DNA of 64,000 bases from NCBI GenBank assembly GCA_037975125.1, contig CM075850.1:131511968-131575967 (forward strand), read 5' to 3'. This DNA comes from Latrodectus hesperus (Eukaryota > Arthropoda > Arachnida > Araneae > Theridiidae). The notes beneath the pieces are model-generated. The model worked only from the letters and a program-made list of their open reading frames with translations. It was not told the origin of the DNA and did no database searches. A program made the position numbers and the translations under genes. Below, one piece after another: positions 25,874-40,800 of this stretch; the stretch's first letter is position 1; each line of letters begins with the position of its first letter.

Positions 25874-28800
25874 CTTTTAGCATTTATCCATTATAGAAAT
25901 CCATAATTTTTTATAATAAATTATGATTATTGCATAAGATTATTCCTTAATTAAAATTTTTTATTGATATATGCAAAGTAGTTGCTATGCAACAAAAATC
26001 GTGAATTTAATAAAGTGTTTAACTATTAGCATACAATTGTATATACTGTTGTACTCATACATTAGATTTATACTACTGTTATATCATATATGTTATATTA
26101 CATTAATTTTTTAAAATAAGCATAATAAATAATAAAATCTTTGTTTTTTAGTTTCAGATCTGCCAAATATTAATACTCTTAGTAGTGAGAATGTCAAGTC
26201 AGTTGAAACAGTTGTGGAGACTCCAGCTATTAATAAAGACTTAACTGAAGAACTGAGTCCAGAGTTAGAAAGCGATTTAGAAGATTTCTCACCTGGTAAA
26301 CTAAGTTTTTCAGTTTTATTAAAAAAAATTTTTTTTGATTGTTTTTTGCAATACTTGTATTTTGAGCAAAATTTCAGAAATTCTGAAAGAGTTTGAGTAA
26401 ATAAAATTACCCACATTCTGAAAAGGGATACTAAAAATATATTATGATGGGTTGTAACTATTAATGTAAAATAATTTCTTACTTTTCATAATTGAAATTT
26501 AAAATAAGATAAATGTTAATTATAAATAATTCATTTTAGATCTATGAGAATTGCTACCAGTTGTCTCAATCTTATTTGATAGCATTTCTAACAGAAATGC
26601 TAGCCTTGTAAATCTTCTAAATTCCTAGTTTTTCACAACTTATTGAAAACTAAAACATGTGTTATTTGTCTTTTGAAAAAAACTGTCAGACAATGACTTT
26701 TTTATGTTTATTGTTTTTGCTGTTTTCTCCCCTCCCCCAAATTGTTATCATTCACTGTGGAGGTTGTTTATTAGAAATTTCTTGCTCAATGAACATAAGA
26801 CCTCAAAATTGTACAAATTCTCTCAAAAACATTTGACTGTATACTCTGTGATTATAACTACATTTTACTGCAGCTAGTGTTGTGTTATATATATATTGCA
26901 TATAGCTAGTGTTATTTTTGTGGCATATATGCATGTATACATACATATGTATGTATCGCTTAGTATCTCTTGAACAATCAATTTATATATGTGTTAGTGT
27001 GTAAAGATAATAATAGATTATTTAAAATAAATTTCAAATCTCAAAGTATTTTTAAATGACTGTATCCTTTTACAAATATGGAAATAGCAGTTAATATTAG
27101 AAATGTGTGTGTATGTTCTTCCTTGCCTTTTTAATTATGAAAACTTTGTTTTATTCAAAATGCTTTTTGATGCAAATTGTTAAATAAAAGTCATACTTTT
27201 TTGTATCATGTTGAATATTCATAAAAATTATTAGATTTAATTAATGATTAATCTATATGTGACTAATGAAAGAAATAATTTAACATAACTCTAAAGTAAA
27301 AAAAAAAAATATTGTTTTGTATTTTATTCTTTTGTTCTAATAAGTGATTAAAAATTTTACTGTCACATCAATTATATGACATTAAAAAATTTTTTTAAAT
27401 TTCTTTTTAAAATTAAAAAAATTTTTTTTTAATTTCTTGTTAGAATTTGTCAAAAAAAAAAACTTGTATATCCTTATTTAATAATTAATAAAGATCAGTA
27501 AATAAGAATTATTTGCTTCGGAAATCACTCTGGTCTTAGGAAATTAATCATAATAGGCAAAAAATGATTGTTTGGTAATAAATAAATCAAATCATGATTG
27601 TCATTATAGCTATTCTTATTAAATATGACATTTTCAATTTGCAAAATAATAGCAATTTGTAACTAATGGATCTGCCACTGCTTTCTCTGGTGCAACTGTT
27701 GCTGATACCTATTCCATTAACTTCTATCTTAGGAAACCTCTTAGTGCCTGTTCCCACAATTTTGATGGTGAAATTTTTACATTATTTATTGCTCTTAGAG
27801 CTATTGCTACTATCCCTGAACAAAATATTATCTTTTTAGATTATCAGGCTGTTATAAAAACCATTTCTGAATATAATCCTTACCCATCAGAACTCTAATT
27901 TAATTACAAGCAAATTATTGACACACTGCTCAGCAATTGAAGAAAGATCATCATTCAGTAGATCCCCTCTCACTGCATGTATAAGCAATGAACAAGCCGA
28001 CAAATTGGACAAAGAGACTCTAACCACCTTATCTCTTGATTCTTCTTCATAATGTTAAATGATTTCTCAGGGATAAAATTTGACAAAAAAAGAATTTATG
28101 CTCTTTCAAGATAGGCTGATGGTAAATCTTGGGCCTGCCTTCTGGGCATGCTAAACTTTTTTTCCTCCCTAGGGTGAAAGGAGTTGCATATTTTATAATT
28201 ATCACCAGGCATGATTATCTACAGATCCATCTGTTCAAAATTGACTTGGCTGGACTCCTCTCTCTGCCTATTTTGTGATCCTATGCAAATGACTGAGGAA
28301 CATCTTTTTAGCTGCTCCTCCCTTCATGTTCACTCTTTGTTCTCTTCTTTGAGTTCCTCTTGAAAGTATTACTAGACTGCAAGGCATCTTATGTCTGAGA
28401 AGACACTTGTGGGCATAATTTAAAAAAAAATTATTTCCAATTAAACGTGTAATTGAATTTTTTTTCCAAATTATTACCTTATTAATTATTACCTTTCTGG
28501 ATAATTTTTTCTATAAAAATATTCTAATAAATATTACCATAATATATATTCAACATAATTTCAAAACATTTATTTCATTTTTACTAGATTTTAAAATAAC
28601 ATATTTCACTAAAATAATTTTTTGCATGAATTCTGAAATTTTTTTCTTCTTATTCCAATTGTGCAATCAAAAAAAAAGTTATGCCCATACTTGTGTTAGT
28701 AACTTAGTTTACCTCCTGGCTTGTTTATTTTGTGCCCTGAATTTATGAGGAATAATTTGTTTTTATAATCATTTTTCTCTTTTTTTCACTATATTTCTTG

Positions 28801-31800
28801 TGGTGAAATCATTCACAGTATTTCGTATTTCTGTGCAATTGTCTTTTGTATTAAATTGTTGAATTAGTATAATGTAAAAAATAATTTTAATAAAATAATA
28901 AAAGTTGATATTTAACTGAAAGTTTTTTCTTAATTTGATGGAAAAAATTTCTGATTGATTAGTTTTAATGACTATTTCTAAGTATTAAAAAGTAATATCA
29001 AAAGTTATAGGAATCAGTTAACTGAGAGGTATTAATTAAACAATCATTCTTATTAAAAATTTATATTCTAAATTCTCATGGGATTGTCAAACTTATACTC
29101 GTTTAACTATCAGTTAATATACAGCAACTGTTTCTTTTCTTTTGCTTCCTTTCAGTCTTGCACACATACATATAACCTTATTTGGATTACACCTTTGAAG
29201 TCAGTGTCTTTTTCCAATAAAGAATTGTGTATCTATAATATACAAGTGTCTTAGAAAGATAATCATCCTTATCTCTTTCTTTTATAGTCTTCTATAATAT
29301 TGTATTTATCAGTTCAAAATAGTTCTGTAAGCATCATTTTAACTTTTTTCTTTTTTTATATAATCAATTTGAATACTTTTTAGGCATCTTTTTTTTAAAT
29401 GCCTGAACAATGGTCATATTGCGACAAAACAAGCAATTTTATTAGAAACTGAATTAAAAATCTGTCTAAAGGAAAGGAAAAGCATGAGTCTATAGGCAAA
29501 ACTTTGGTTTAAAAAATGATTAAGAATAGATGAGAAAATAAATGAAAATTCCATTTTGCAAACAATAATTTTTGGATCAAACCTCAGTTCCTAAATATTT
29601 TTTTTATAATTGAAATCTTTTGATTCAATAGTTTGTAGATTTAAATACCATCTTGTGCTTGGATGTGTCTAGTGGCTTTGAATTTACTTTGAGCTGTAGG
29701 TTCTAGTCCAGGGATGCTGAACTTTTTTTGATGTCTGTGCCCCAAAGTCATAAAAATTCTTTTTTAAATAGGTAAAGTGCTACAATAAAATTTAATTCGA
29801 AATGTTAGCGTGTTGAAACTATAATTAAGTATAATTAAATAAACAAATATAAAAACAGTTCTTCTTTAAACAATTTTTTATTTATCAATGATTTACTAAA
29901 AGCAATATGTTAGAAACAAAATTCAGGTTAAAAACAATTCTTTTTAATGTGATCTTTGTTGCTGTACACAAGATGATAAATATTTGATATTTGGTGCATA
30001 TTTAGTTAATTTCAACAATCAGCATGCAGAACTCCACTCTCATCCCTCATTCTATTCCTATCTATTTTATATAAAATTTAATTCTAAAAATAAAGATTCA
30101 CATGCCCAGGTCGATGAAAATATTGATAAAATTGCCTTTGCTAATTATTTAAAACAATTTAACGTGTCAGGAATTCAATTCCATGTAGTTAGAATTTCAT
30201 CTTCCAAAATTTTATTTATTTTATCTGTAATTGATTACTTTCAATAATTTCTTAAATCAAAAAATTTTGTTCCATATGGTACTTGTCTGAAAATTAATTG
30301 CATTTCTAATTCCATAAAATTTTACCACTCAAGAACTTTTAATTTAATTTTTCAAATGGTATTATATCAGGTTATAAAATTATTTTAAAGTTTCTTCAAA
30401 TTCTTTAAAATGTGTAAGTCTTGCAGAAAATTCCTGAATAAGGTATTGAATTACCATTAAAAATTCTTTCATTAATGACTATTTAGCTTTTTGTGGCATT
30501 CACTTTTGGAAAATATTTATATGAATTTCAAAGAATATCACAATTAAAAATCTGTAATTTGACTTCGAACACTTTGATTAAGTCAAACATTATAACGACT
30601 GTTTTATTAACACCTTATAGCTTTATATTTAATTCACATAAGTGAGAGCATAAATCAGTGAAAAAATATAACTTTGCTAGCCATTCTACATCTAATAATT
30701 GATTGTATTGGTCAATATTATTCTCATTATTTAAAAATAATCTTATTTCCTCTAAACAATCAACATCTCTTTGCAAAACATTTCCGCGACTTAACAAGCG
30801 TACATTAGTGTATAAAAGTAAGCTATTGTATGGCGAGTTTACTTTGTTTAACAATTCTTGAAATTTTCTTTTATTCAGTGCTTGTGCTGATGTGTGTGTG
30901 TGATGTGCTGACTTATTTTGTTACAAAATATCATCAAACAATTTTAAACCTGTTTTGGCACATAATGCTTGTTGGTAAATAATGCAATAAAAATTAAGAA
31001 TTGTATGTTCATTATGTTTTGTAAAATTATAAATCCCTTTTCCCATCCAGTTAAACTGCGGGCACCATCAGTTGTAACTGACACAATTTTAGAAGGACAT
31101 ATTTCTCTTTTTTCCAATGCATCTATAACTGCATTACAAATGTCTAATCCTTTTGTTGTTGTTAATGTTGATAAACTTATTAACTCTTCTTTAATATTGT
31201 TTTGAACAAAATAACGTACAAAAATTTCTAAGCGAACAGAGCCTGTTACGCGGGTAGACTCGTCAAGGCAAATGGATAAAAAATCGCAAGACTTTATATG
31301 AATTTTTTGTTGAAAATTTACATTTTCCATCATACCCCAAATTCTCTCTTTCACTGTATTCCTACAGCTATCGGCATGTCTTTAATTCTTTGGATAATTT
31401 TTTCTTTGTTTTCGAAATTATCAAATAAGTATGGTGCTCATTGCAGCCAAGCATCCTTTAAAAATTTGCCTTCATTAAAAGGTTTCGCATAATGAGCCAT
31501 AGTTTTTGGAACTTGATAACTAGCAGCAGTGGTGTTTTATTGAGTTACAATATATTTCATTAAAGAAGTAGTTTGAGCACTTTTATTTTTTAAGGCACTT
31601 GGTATCTGCTCCGTTTGCTCTTCTACATTTCGGTCGAGAAGAAATTTATGGTTGGTTTTATAATGCCGCTTTACTGAAGATGCTCTACAGACTACAGTTT
31701 CAGAACATAAAATACAAATTGCTTTACTGTTCTTCTCAATCATATCTATCGGTCCACCAAGCTTGAAATTCTCTGCTACTACATGTTTTGGATAATTTCA

Positions 31801-34800
31801 ATGAAAAAATTGCTCAAAGCAATTTTTTTCATTGAACTAGCCATAATAAGAAAATCTAAAAAAATTTATATTTTGATAATATTGTTATAAAATAAATAAT
31901 TTATTCTGCATTCGTTTGCAAGAACATATTTCGTCCCATATTAAAGTACTAAAAATATTACCAGCACTAGAAAATAATAAATAATATATTAATTCAAGAT
32001 ATTTTAATAATTCAGTACTAGAAATTTATATCATAAATTATAAATTAAGTGTAGATAAATAATTTTTAATTCATTTCTATCAAAAAAGATAACTTAAAAA
32101 AAAAATTTTGTTTTTGTGCGTGCCATCAAAATTTTCAAATGTGCTACTGTTTCGCCATCCCTGTCCTAGTCTAATTAATCCTCATTTGCATAAAATCATA
32201 ACTGTCATCAATCCAAATGCTGAACTTTTTTAATTATTGCCATCTGTGGACATCAAAGAAGCTAACAATAACACTCTATCCTTGCTAGACATATTACTTT
32301 GGATTGTTTTAAACTATTCCTGATACTTTTCACAATCTTATAGAAATTGAGTTAATAATTCATTTAAACATTTTCTTAAAAATTGTGAAAATATGTCAGG
32401 GTTCGTATAAATCTGGAAACTACTGAAATTCCAAAAGTTGTTTTGAAGGCCCTTGAAACTTTTGGAATTTTGTCTTGACTCCTTGAAAATAGTGAATTAC
32501 TCTTGGAATTTTTACTTTGATGCATTTATATTTTGTGAGAAAATATTATAAATTTTTGTGTATTTTGTTTTAATATTTTAAGATTTTCAATGAAATTGTC
32601 TAAAAAAAATTGAGTATTAGCTTTTATTGTTACTGGTAGATGATGGCATAGTTGATATAAAGTAGTTATTGTATTCATAACTGTTTATATTGAATAAAAA
32701 TCCAACTCAGTCAAAACTGGATGTAGTATTTGGATATAGTGAGTGAAGTAATTACTAATGAAATTGTCATATGGTGCAGTCAAGCAGTTGATTTTAATTG
32801 ATTTTCTATTTGTTTCTGTTTTCTTTATATTTTATAAACAAAAATTTTTAGGTAGAAAGTTTAAATAATTATTCATTTATGACTAAGCTGATCATTGATG
32901 ATTAGATCTGAAACATAGGAAATGTCAACAATATAATAATTAGCAAAGACCTGTCTAGTTTTGCTGCTGAAGCCAGGCAAAAGTATAAATTAGATTAATA
33001 AAAACTGCAAAAAAGCTGCCGATAACTTGGAGAGAAAAAAGCACTTCAACATTAAATATGTGTTGGGCATGCTTGGTATATAAGTTGCATTTCTGTCAAT
33101 AACCTGTTGCATGTACATTAGAATTTGTAGTGCTTTGCTTACTTAGTGTTTGTACTATACTCAAAATTTGTCGAGTAAATGACTTAATATTTAGCATGCT
33201 TGGACATTGTTTGGACAGTGATGCAATGCATGGAAAACATCTTATTAAATGACACACTAACCATATATACTATTAGATTTTTTGAGCCATTTATAATAAC
33301 TTCAAAAAGTTTTATAAATACTATCATGCATGTAATTTTTTTTCCTATCTCAGAAATAAGCTTTATGTATACACCATGTTTGTCTCCTTTTGAATCTTTA
33401 TTTATGGAAATTGGGATTATTCTTAATTTATTAACATTAGTGAAAAAATTTAAAGAGTATTCATAGATAAATGCATATAATATTCAATCTGTAAATTTTA
33501 AAAATTGATTTTAACCTTTTATTAATTTAAGCATAAATATTCATTATATTATTGATTAAATTTATTTTCCATTTAAAATATATATTATCAGGTATAACTA
33601 TATAATTAATAACTTTATAGTTACCAAACTTCTGAAATGTCCATAGTTTTTTCAAATCTTATAACTTTTTATTAACACAAATTAAAGTTTATTTTTACTA
33701 AAAACTTGTGCAATAATAATGCTTAAGATAATGTGATTATTAATGTCTTAAAAATATTTGATTATAACATAGTATTGTTTGTTTATTTTAATAATATTAA
33801 TAATGTATTTAAAAATCCTTTCATATTAAATAGTGTTTTACTTTAATATTTATAAATTTTTTTTATTTCCTAGGTGCTATTGCAAAAACTTTAGATCTGC
33901 CATTGGATACATCTGATTTGGCTAATCAAGCTACTAATCTTTTAGAAGAGCATGATTTTACTGATGTCCTTACAAAGATCCCTGCTGATGCCTTTAATGA
34001 TCTTTTTGTTGGTAATGCATTTTTAATTAAAAAATATGTTTCTTACTTGATTTCTGTGAAATTGTATATACCTTTTATTTTATTATTTAGCTTAACTATC
34101 TTCAAATAGATTCAACAATGAATCAAAATAAATAATTGGAATAAGATACATCTATGTCTTGTTGGTATTTTCTATGTACCTTCTTACATTTTTGCTACTT
34201 TTTAAGTTCCTGCACAGTAAGATGTGGTTATACTTCAATTTTTTTAATTCAAGGTTTGTTTTTTTTAATAAGGGTTCAAACACTAAAAATATGCATTATA
34301 TCTTTCTACACAAATGCAAAATTATCTGTTATAATTTTTTTAAAGTTCTGAATTAATTTCTACATTATAATTTTTATTGGTGATTTCTACAAATGCTTAT
34401 CAATATAGAATCAAAATTCATACAATGTAATTCTTTACTAATGCATAAATAGAAAGAATGTAAATTAAGGAAAAGTCTAAATAGTTACAATTTGAAACCT
34501 ATAATATGCTTCAATTGCCATGCATTGATTGATATCACTTTGATTATCATTCATAAAAACAATAACAAATCATGAGATTAAACATTATGTAACTAGTTTT
34601 TTTGAAATTTCGTGTTCAACAATATGTGCAAATTCTGAAGTATGGAATAGTGTCATATTTAAGAATTAAAAGTCAAGGACATATAGTTATTATATGTAAG
34701 ACATATAATATAGTATATAATATAAAATATGTATAAGACAAAGGCATATAATTTTGAACAATGTAAATTAAAGATATATTGACAGCAAAATTGTTTGTGC

Positions 34801-37800
34801 TGTCAAAGGGAAATGAAATTGTTTGAAATATAGTGAAGTAAATCAAAATAATGTACTGTTAAGTTAAAGAATATTTAAATATGATGATTCTTTAAGTATA
34901 GGAAAATAAGTTACAATATTTCAATGTCATTATATTAATTTAAATGGGGATGAATCTGTTATTTTATATATTAGAACTTAAAAATAAATTAGGAGATATT
35001 CAAGCCCTAATAGTATCATGTAAAAATTATATGCTGGTTTATATTATGATATTGTACCGAGCTTCACAGGTTCGTGTCGATTGAGAGTTGAATAAAGCAA
35101 CCACTTAATGAACACAAGACTTTTATTCGTAAGAACTTCACTAAATAAACGAAATTCCCGCTGTAACAGTCACAATTATACAGCTACAATTCGTCAGATA
35201 TAATAAAAAAAACAGCTTCCAATAACAGGTCTCAAATACCTCAGACAGAGAACAACTAGCAGTCACAACTATTCGTCTTCACTCACTGACTGTCTTCACA
35301 AAACTCTACTACTATTCCATGTCGGGCTGCGGTATTTATACCTGACTTGGCGGAGAAATCTACCAATTTCGCCAAGGCTCTGGAAGCTTCTAGGCTATCT
35401 CGAAAAATATTGGTCCTAGAGCTTAGGTGATGGATGTTTCCAGAAGTATCGATTTCTCGCCAAGTCGCCAAAAATCTCGCCAACCGTCGCCAAGTCGCCA
35501 AGAATCTCGCCAACTGTCGCCAAGTCGCCAAATCATTAGGAAATCCGCTTTTAAACTACAACACGTCTAAATACCGCAATTTTTGCCCAAAATGTGAGAA
35601 TTTCTGATCTGTCTGAGATATTTTAAGACAAATATAATCATTATTTACAAATTTGTAACATTGCCCCCTCTCAAGGACTGCACGTCCCGGGCAGTACAAT
35701 CCCCTGATAGGAGGCCAAATTTAATATAAAAGAATTTACATTTCAAGAGGATACAGAGCACATTACATACACAAGCAACTAAAAATACAAGAAAATAGAA
35801 AAGATTAAAATTATCTATACTATTTACAAACAGACCATGGTCTACTGATTTTTACTCTACATTACGATAAGGAGCTAATCTATCATAATGTACTACCTTT
35901 GGTTTTGAAGCAGATGATTTTCTTATACGAACCACGACGTCGTTCAGTCTTTTTAGGACTGTGTAGGGACCTTCCCAGTTGGCTTGCAACTTTGGAGAAA
36001 GTCCTTTACGTCGAATCGGGTTCCACAACCAAACTTTGTCACCTTCTTGGAATTCATGTCCCGTCGCTCTTGTGTCATACCTTGTCTTCATTCTTTCGGT
36101 CGTCAGGTTGATTCGGTCTCGAGCGAAGTTATGGACATCTTCAAGACGTGCCTGAAGGTCTCGAAGGTATTCCTCTGGCGATGAAGATGTATCCGGTGGA
36201 CGACCAAACTGAAGATCACAAGGGAGACGAAGTTCGCGACCAAAGAGCATCTGTGAAGGAGTATATCCGGTAGTCTCATGGACAGCACTACGATATGCAA
36301 GCAGAAACAGCGGTAGCTTCAAATCCCAATCTTGCTGATTTCTGGAAACCATAAGGGAGAGGTTATTCAAGATGGTTCTGTTAAACCTCTCTACCATGCC
36401 ATCCGATTGTGGGTGTAGTGGCGTGGTCTGCGTCTTGTCTATTCCGAGAATTTGACACATTCCTTTAAACACAACAGAGGTGAAGTTTGTCCCTTGATCA
36501 GAATGAATTTGTAAGGGTGTGCCGAATCTGGAAACCCATTGCTGCACTAGAACCTCGGCTACTGTAGTCGCCTCTTGATCGGGGATTGCAAACGCTTCAG
36601 GCCACTTAGTAAAGTAGTCCATGACAACTAGTATGTATTTGTTGCCATTTGAAGATCGTGGTAAAGGACCCAAAATGTCTAATGCTATTCGCTCAAAAGG
36701 TGCTCCTACGTTGTACCGCTGCAACCTTCCTCTGCTACGTTTCTTTGGTCCCTTACGTGCCGCACAGTCATCACAAGATTGGCACCATTTCTCTACATCT
36801 TGTCTCGTTTTGCTCCAATAGAAGCGTTCTCGAACTTTCTGTAGAGTTTTCATTACTCCGAAGTGGCCTCCAGTTGAGCTACTGTGCAATTCTTTCAAAA
36901 CATCTGAAATTCTTGATTTTGGAAGAACAAGCTGCCATTTGAAATTACGTCCATCATCGGACTCCCATTTCCTGTATAAGACACCATTTCTTATATGGAG
37001 TGAGTCCCAAAGAGCCCAATATTGTTTAGTAGCAGGACTGTAGGTGGAGATATCCTGCCAACTTGGTTTCATACTGGAAGATTCTTTTAATTCTAAAATT
37101 GGATTTATATCTGGGTCTTCTTTTTGGGCTTCTCTAAGTTCTTTATCACTCCATGGGTCGGGTTTTGATGGAGTTGAAACATTAACTTGGCGTACCGCAG
37201 GATTTACTAACTGATAGTTCTTCTCTATTCTAGAACAATATCGGCAGCTTTCATTACACGGTTTCCTTGATAGTGCATCAGCATTTCCATGAAGAGTTCC
37301 TTTGCGATGACGTATTTCAAAGTCAAACTCCTGGAGTCGTTGAATCCATCTGGCTACCTGTCCTTCTGGATTTTTAAAATTTAAAAGCCAGGTTAAGGAT
37401 GCGTGATCTGTCCGGAGCAAGAACTTTCTTCCATAGAGATAATGGTGGAAATGTTCTATGGCTTTGACGATTGCCAGCAATTCCTTTCTGGTTGTACAAT
37501 AATTCCGCTCTGGTTTCGATAGACATTTACTCCAATAAGCAATGACATATTCTTTATCATCAATTTCCTGCGACAAAACAGCTCCGATATTTTCATTGCT
37601 GGCATCCGTATCTAAAATGAATAATTTTTCGGGCTGGGGATATGCAAGAACGGGCGAAGATGTCAACGCCTCCTTCAGTTGTTTAAAAGCTTTCTCACAT
37701 TCATCTGTCCATAGAAATCTCTGTTTAACTTCTGTCAACTTGTGAAGAGGTCTGGCAATACTTGAAAAACCTTTAACAAATTTCCTGTAATATGTGCATA

Positions 37801-40800
37801 GTCCAAGAAAACTTCTTAATTGGTGGACATCTTTTGGACGACTCCAGTCCTTAACTGCGGAGATCTTTTCAGGATCTGTTCTTACACCTTCAGCAGAGAT
37901 AATGTGTCCCAGATAGCTTACTTCACGTCGGAATAAATTACATTTGCAAGGATTCAGCTTCAGGTTGGCCATTTTTAATTTTTCCAGCACCTTTCGGATG
38001 TTTCTTAAATGGTCTTCGAATGTGCGCCCTACAATAATGATATCGTCCAAATATACCAAACAGGCTTCGTAGGAAAGTCCTCGTAATACTGTCTCCATCA
38101 GGCGCTCAAACGTTGCAGGTGCATTGCAAAGCCCAAATGGCATGACCTTGAACTGCCAAAGTCCTTGTCCTGTGGTGAACGCAGTCTTTTCTCGATCCTC
38201 AGGATGTATCTCTACTTGCCAATAACCACTCTTGAGATCCAAAGTCGAAAACCATTGTTTTCCGGATAAAGCATCAAGTGTATCGTCAATCCTAGGAAGA
38301 GGGTAACTATCTTTTTTAGTGATGTTGTTTAACCGACGATAGTCAACGCAGAATCGGGTAGAGCCATCTTTCTTCCGAACTAAAACAATAGGCGAAGCCC
38401 AAGGACTCTCTGATGGCTCAATAATGTCATTCTGCTGCATTTCCATCAGAAGATTATCCACCTCTTCCTGCTTAGCGAATGGCAATCTTCTCGGATGTTG
38501 TTTAATGGGTGGATGATTTCCTGTATTGATTCGGTGCTGCGTCAATTTGGTTCGCCCAACATCATCTGATTTCTTGGAAAAGAGATCTCCGAATTCTAAT
38601 AATAGATTTCTTGCAGCATTCCTCTGTTTATCATCTAACTCTGCACTCTGAAGGAGTTCATTAATTAGAGTGTCAGGAGGCTCAGATAGTGTGGTTTGAC
38701 AATTTCGGTTAATACAGGTCACTGGAGTGCAAGTCGCCAGCACTTCTCCTTCTTTTATTAGTTTTACCTTATTGCTTAGATTAGCAACTCTTACCGGGAT
38801 TACATTTCGTGAAAGGTCGACGAGGGAAGAAGCCACTAGTACTCCTTTAACGCTATTGTCGGAATCTGGATATTCAGTCAATCCATAATGAAAATTATTA
38901 TCTTCTGAAAGAGCTCCGGAAACTATTGTCTCAGTTCTTGGTGGTAATGTTGTTTCACTCTTTGCAGTTATATGATGGACTGATTTAATATCTGAATATT
39001 TCGTCTTAAAAATCGTTATGTCTTCAGAACATGAGTGTAGTTCATTATTTTTAAAATCTAACTTGAAATTGTTTTCTTTGAGGAAATCCAATCCAAGAAT
39101 AAATTCGTCATTTATATCAGCGACATATGCCATATGATGGTAAACGGCATTACCAAATGCAATGTTTAGCTTGACTTTTCCATGCACTTTAATCTTATCA
39201 CCTGTCACAGTTTGGAGGGTAATGCAGGGCGGCGTCCAGATGAGTTTGTCACCAAGTTTGCGAGCCAAATCTGTCCTAATGATAGTTACGTTGGCTCCAG
39301 TATCGATTATCATTCTGCAGGGAACTTCGTTGACATGTCCCATAACGAAAAGTCCGTTGTCGCCGCTACTTACGGAAGAAATGTGAAACGATTTGAAATG
39401 GGGCTTCTGACTCTCTGGACATCTCCGCCCCGCGAGATGGCCACATATTAGTTTCCCTGCTGTGGTGGAAGATCATTTCCACCATTTTTTCGTTTCGGGC
39501 AGTCTCTCTGAACGTGTCCGACTGCACCGCAAGTCCAACACTGAATTTTCGTGTTTCTGCCACCTTTACTCAATTCTAAGTTACGGAATTTTCTCCGCAG
39601 ATCTTCGATTTGCTTTCTGAGATCACAGTCCGTATCAGTAGCAGAGACGGCTCTGATTGAGTGCCGGTCTTTACGCGCGGCCTGCTGGGCAGCCTCTATC
39701 TTATGTGCGTAGACTAGGGCAGATCCAATATCTTTGACATCGGCGAGTCTAAGTGTTTTCTGTATCTCCGGATCCCTCACACTATCGATGAAGTGATGGA
39801 GAGCCAGATCTTGACGTGTCTCAGCTGGGCAGTCCGAAAATGCTAGATGGGAAAGTCGCTGAATATCGGCAGCCAATTCTTGAAGACTTTCACCCGCTTT
39901 TTGATAGCGGGACTTTAACTGTAGTCTGCTATATTCCTTAGTGCACTTATCTCCAAACCGCAGCTCAAGCGCACTCGATAGGGCTTGGAAATCGTGCCTC
40001 TGCTCCTCCGGAAGCGTCTCGAGGATGTCAGCCGCGTCTCCTCTTAAAGAAGCCGCCAGGTGAAAAGCTTGGGCTCGGGGATTCCATCCATTAGCTTCCG
40101 CTACCATCATAAACTGGGTCTTGTATACTTGCCAGGATGATTTCCCATCAAATGTTGAGAGTTTAATATTGGCTAGGGAAGGCACAAATGTCACGTTGGG
40201 TTCCTCATGTTTGCTTGATATTTGCTTCTCCAAGCTTTCAATCTTCTTATTCATATTGTCTAATGCTTCTTCAACGTTTTCTTCTATCTCCAGAACTTTA
40301 GTTTCAACTGAAGTTACCTTATCTTCCATTGCATTCATCTTCTCCTGAATGATGTTGGAGAATTCTTCTTTAACACTTACAATGTCCTTCTTAAGTTCCT
40401 TTTTAAGCTCCTCCTGTCCCGCTTTCATCTCCTCCTGTCCAGATTTTATCTCTTTCATCATCTCGGTTTTAATCTCTTCTTGTCCAGCTTTCATCTCTTC
40501 TTGTCTAGCTTTCATCTCTTCTTGTCCAGCTTTCATCTCTTCTTGTCTAGCTTTCATCTCTTCTTGTCCAGCTTTCATCTCTTCTTGTCCAGCTTTCATC
40601 TCAGTTTTCATATCTTCTTGTCCAGCTTTCATCTCAGCCATCTGCTCCGCTAATTTTTCGAGAAGACTTTTCATTAAATCCATATCCATTTTTCTTGTGA
40701 CACGCTGCATCAACTCTTCAATCCCGATTCTGACACCAGTTGTACCGAGCTTCACAGGTTCGTGTCGATTGAGAGTTGAATAAAGCAACCACTTAATGAA

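Larger units (their letters stand above)
26296..33873 (+). other. INO80D intron 8
   Basis: A 7.6-kb intron with a LINE fragment (27.66-28.42 kb) and a hAT element (29.71-32.16 kb). The stretches 26.3-27.6, 28.4-29.7 and 32.2-33.87 kb are AT-rich with no recognised genes. A poorly resolved segment around 32400-32520 repeats TTCCAAAAGTT/CTTTTGGAATTTT-like words and may be an old repeat. Confidence 0.65.

Noticed and set aside
33200..33466. 88-codon open frame in intron 8
   Set aside because: Hydrophobic, AT-driven composition, no splice or family support; expected by chance in this DNA.
35283..35531. 82-codon frame in each LTR (MATWRQLARFL…)
   Set aside because: It is created by the U3 tandem repeats and is identical in both LTRs. 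There is no evidence of translation or similarity to a known protein.
35899..40783. Several + strand open frames of 60-144 codons across the Gypsy element
   Set aside because: They are antisense shadows of Pol and Gag. The 144-codon one simply reads the complement of the Gag heptad repeats.
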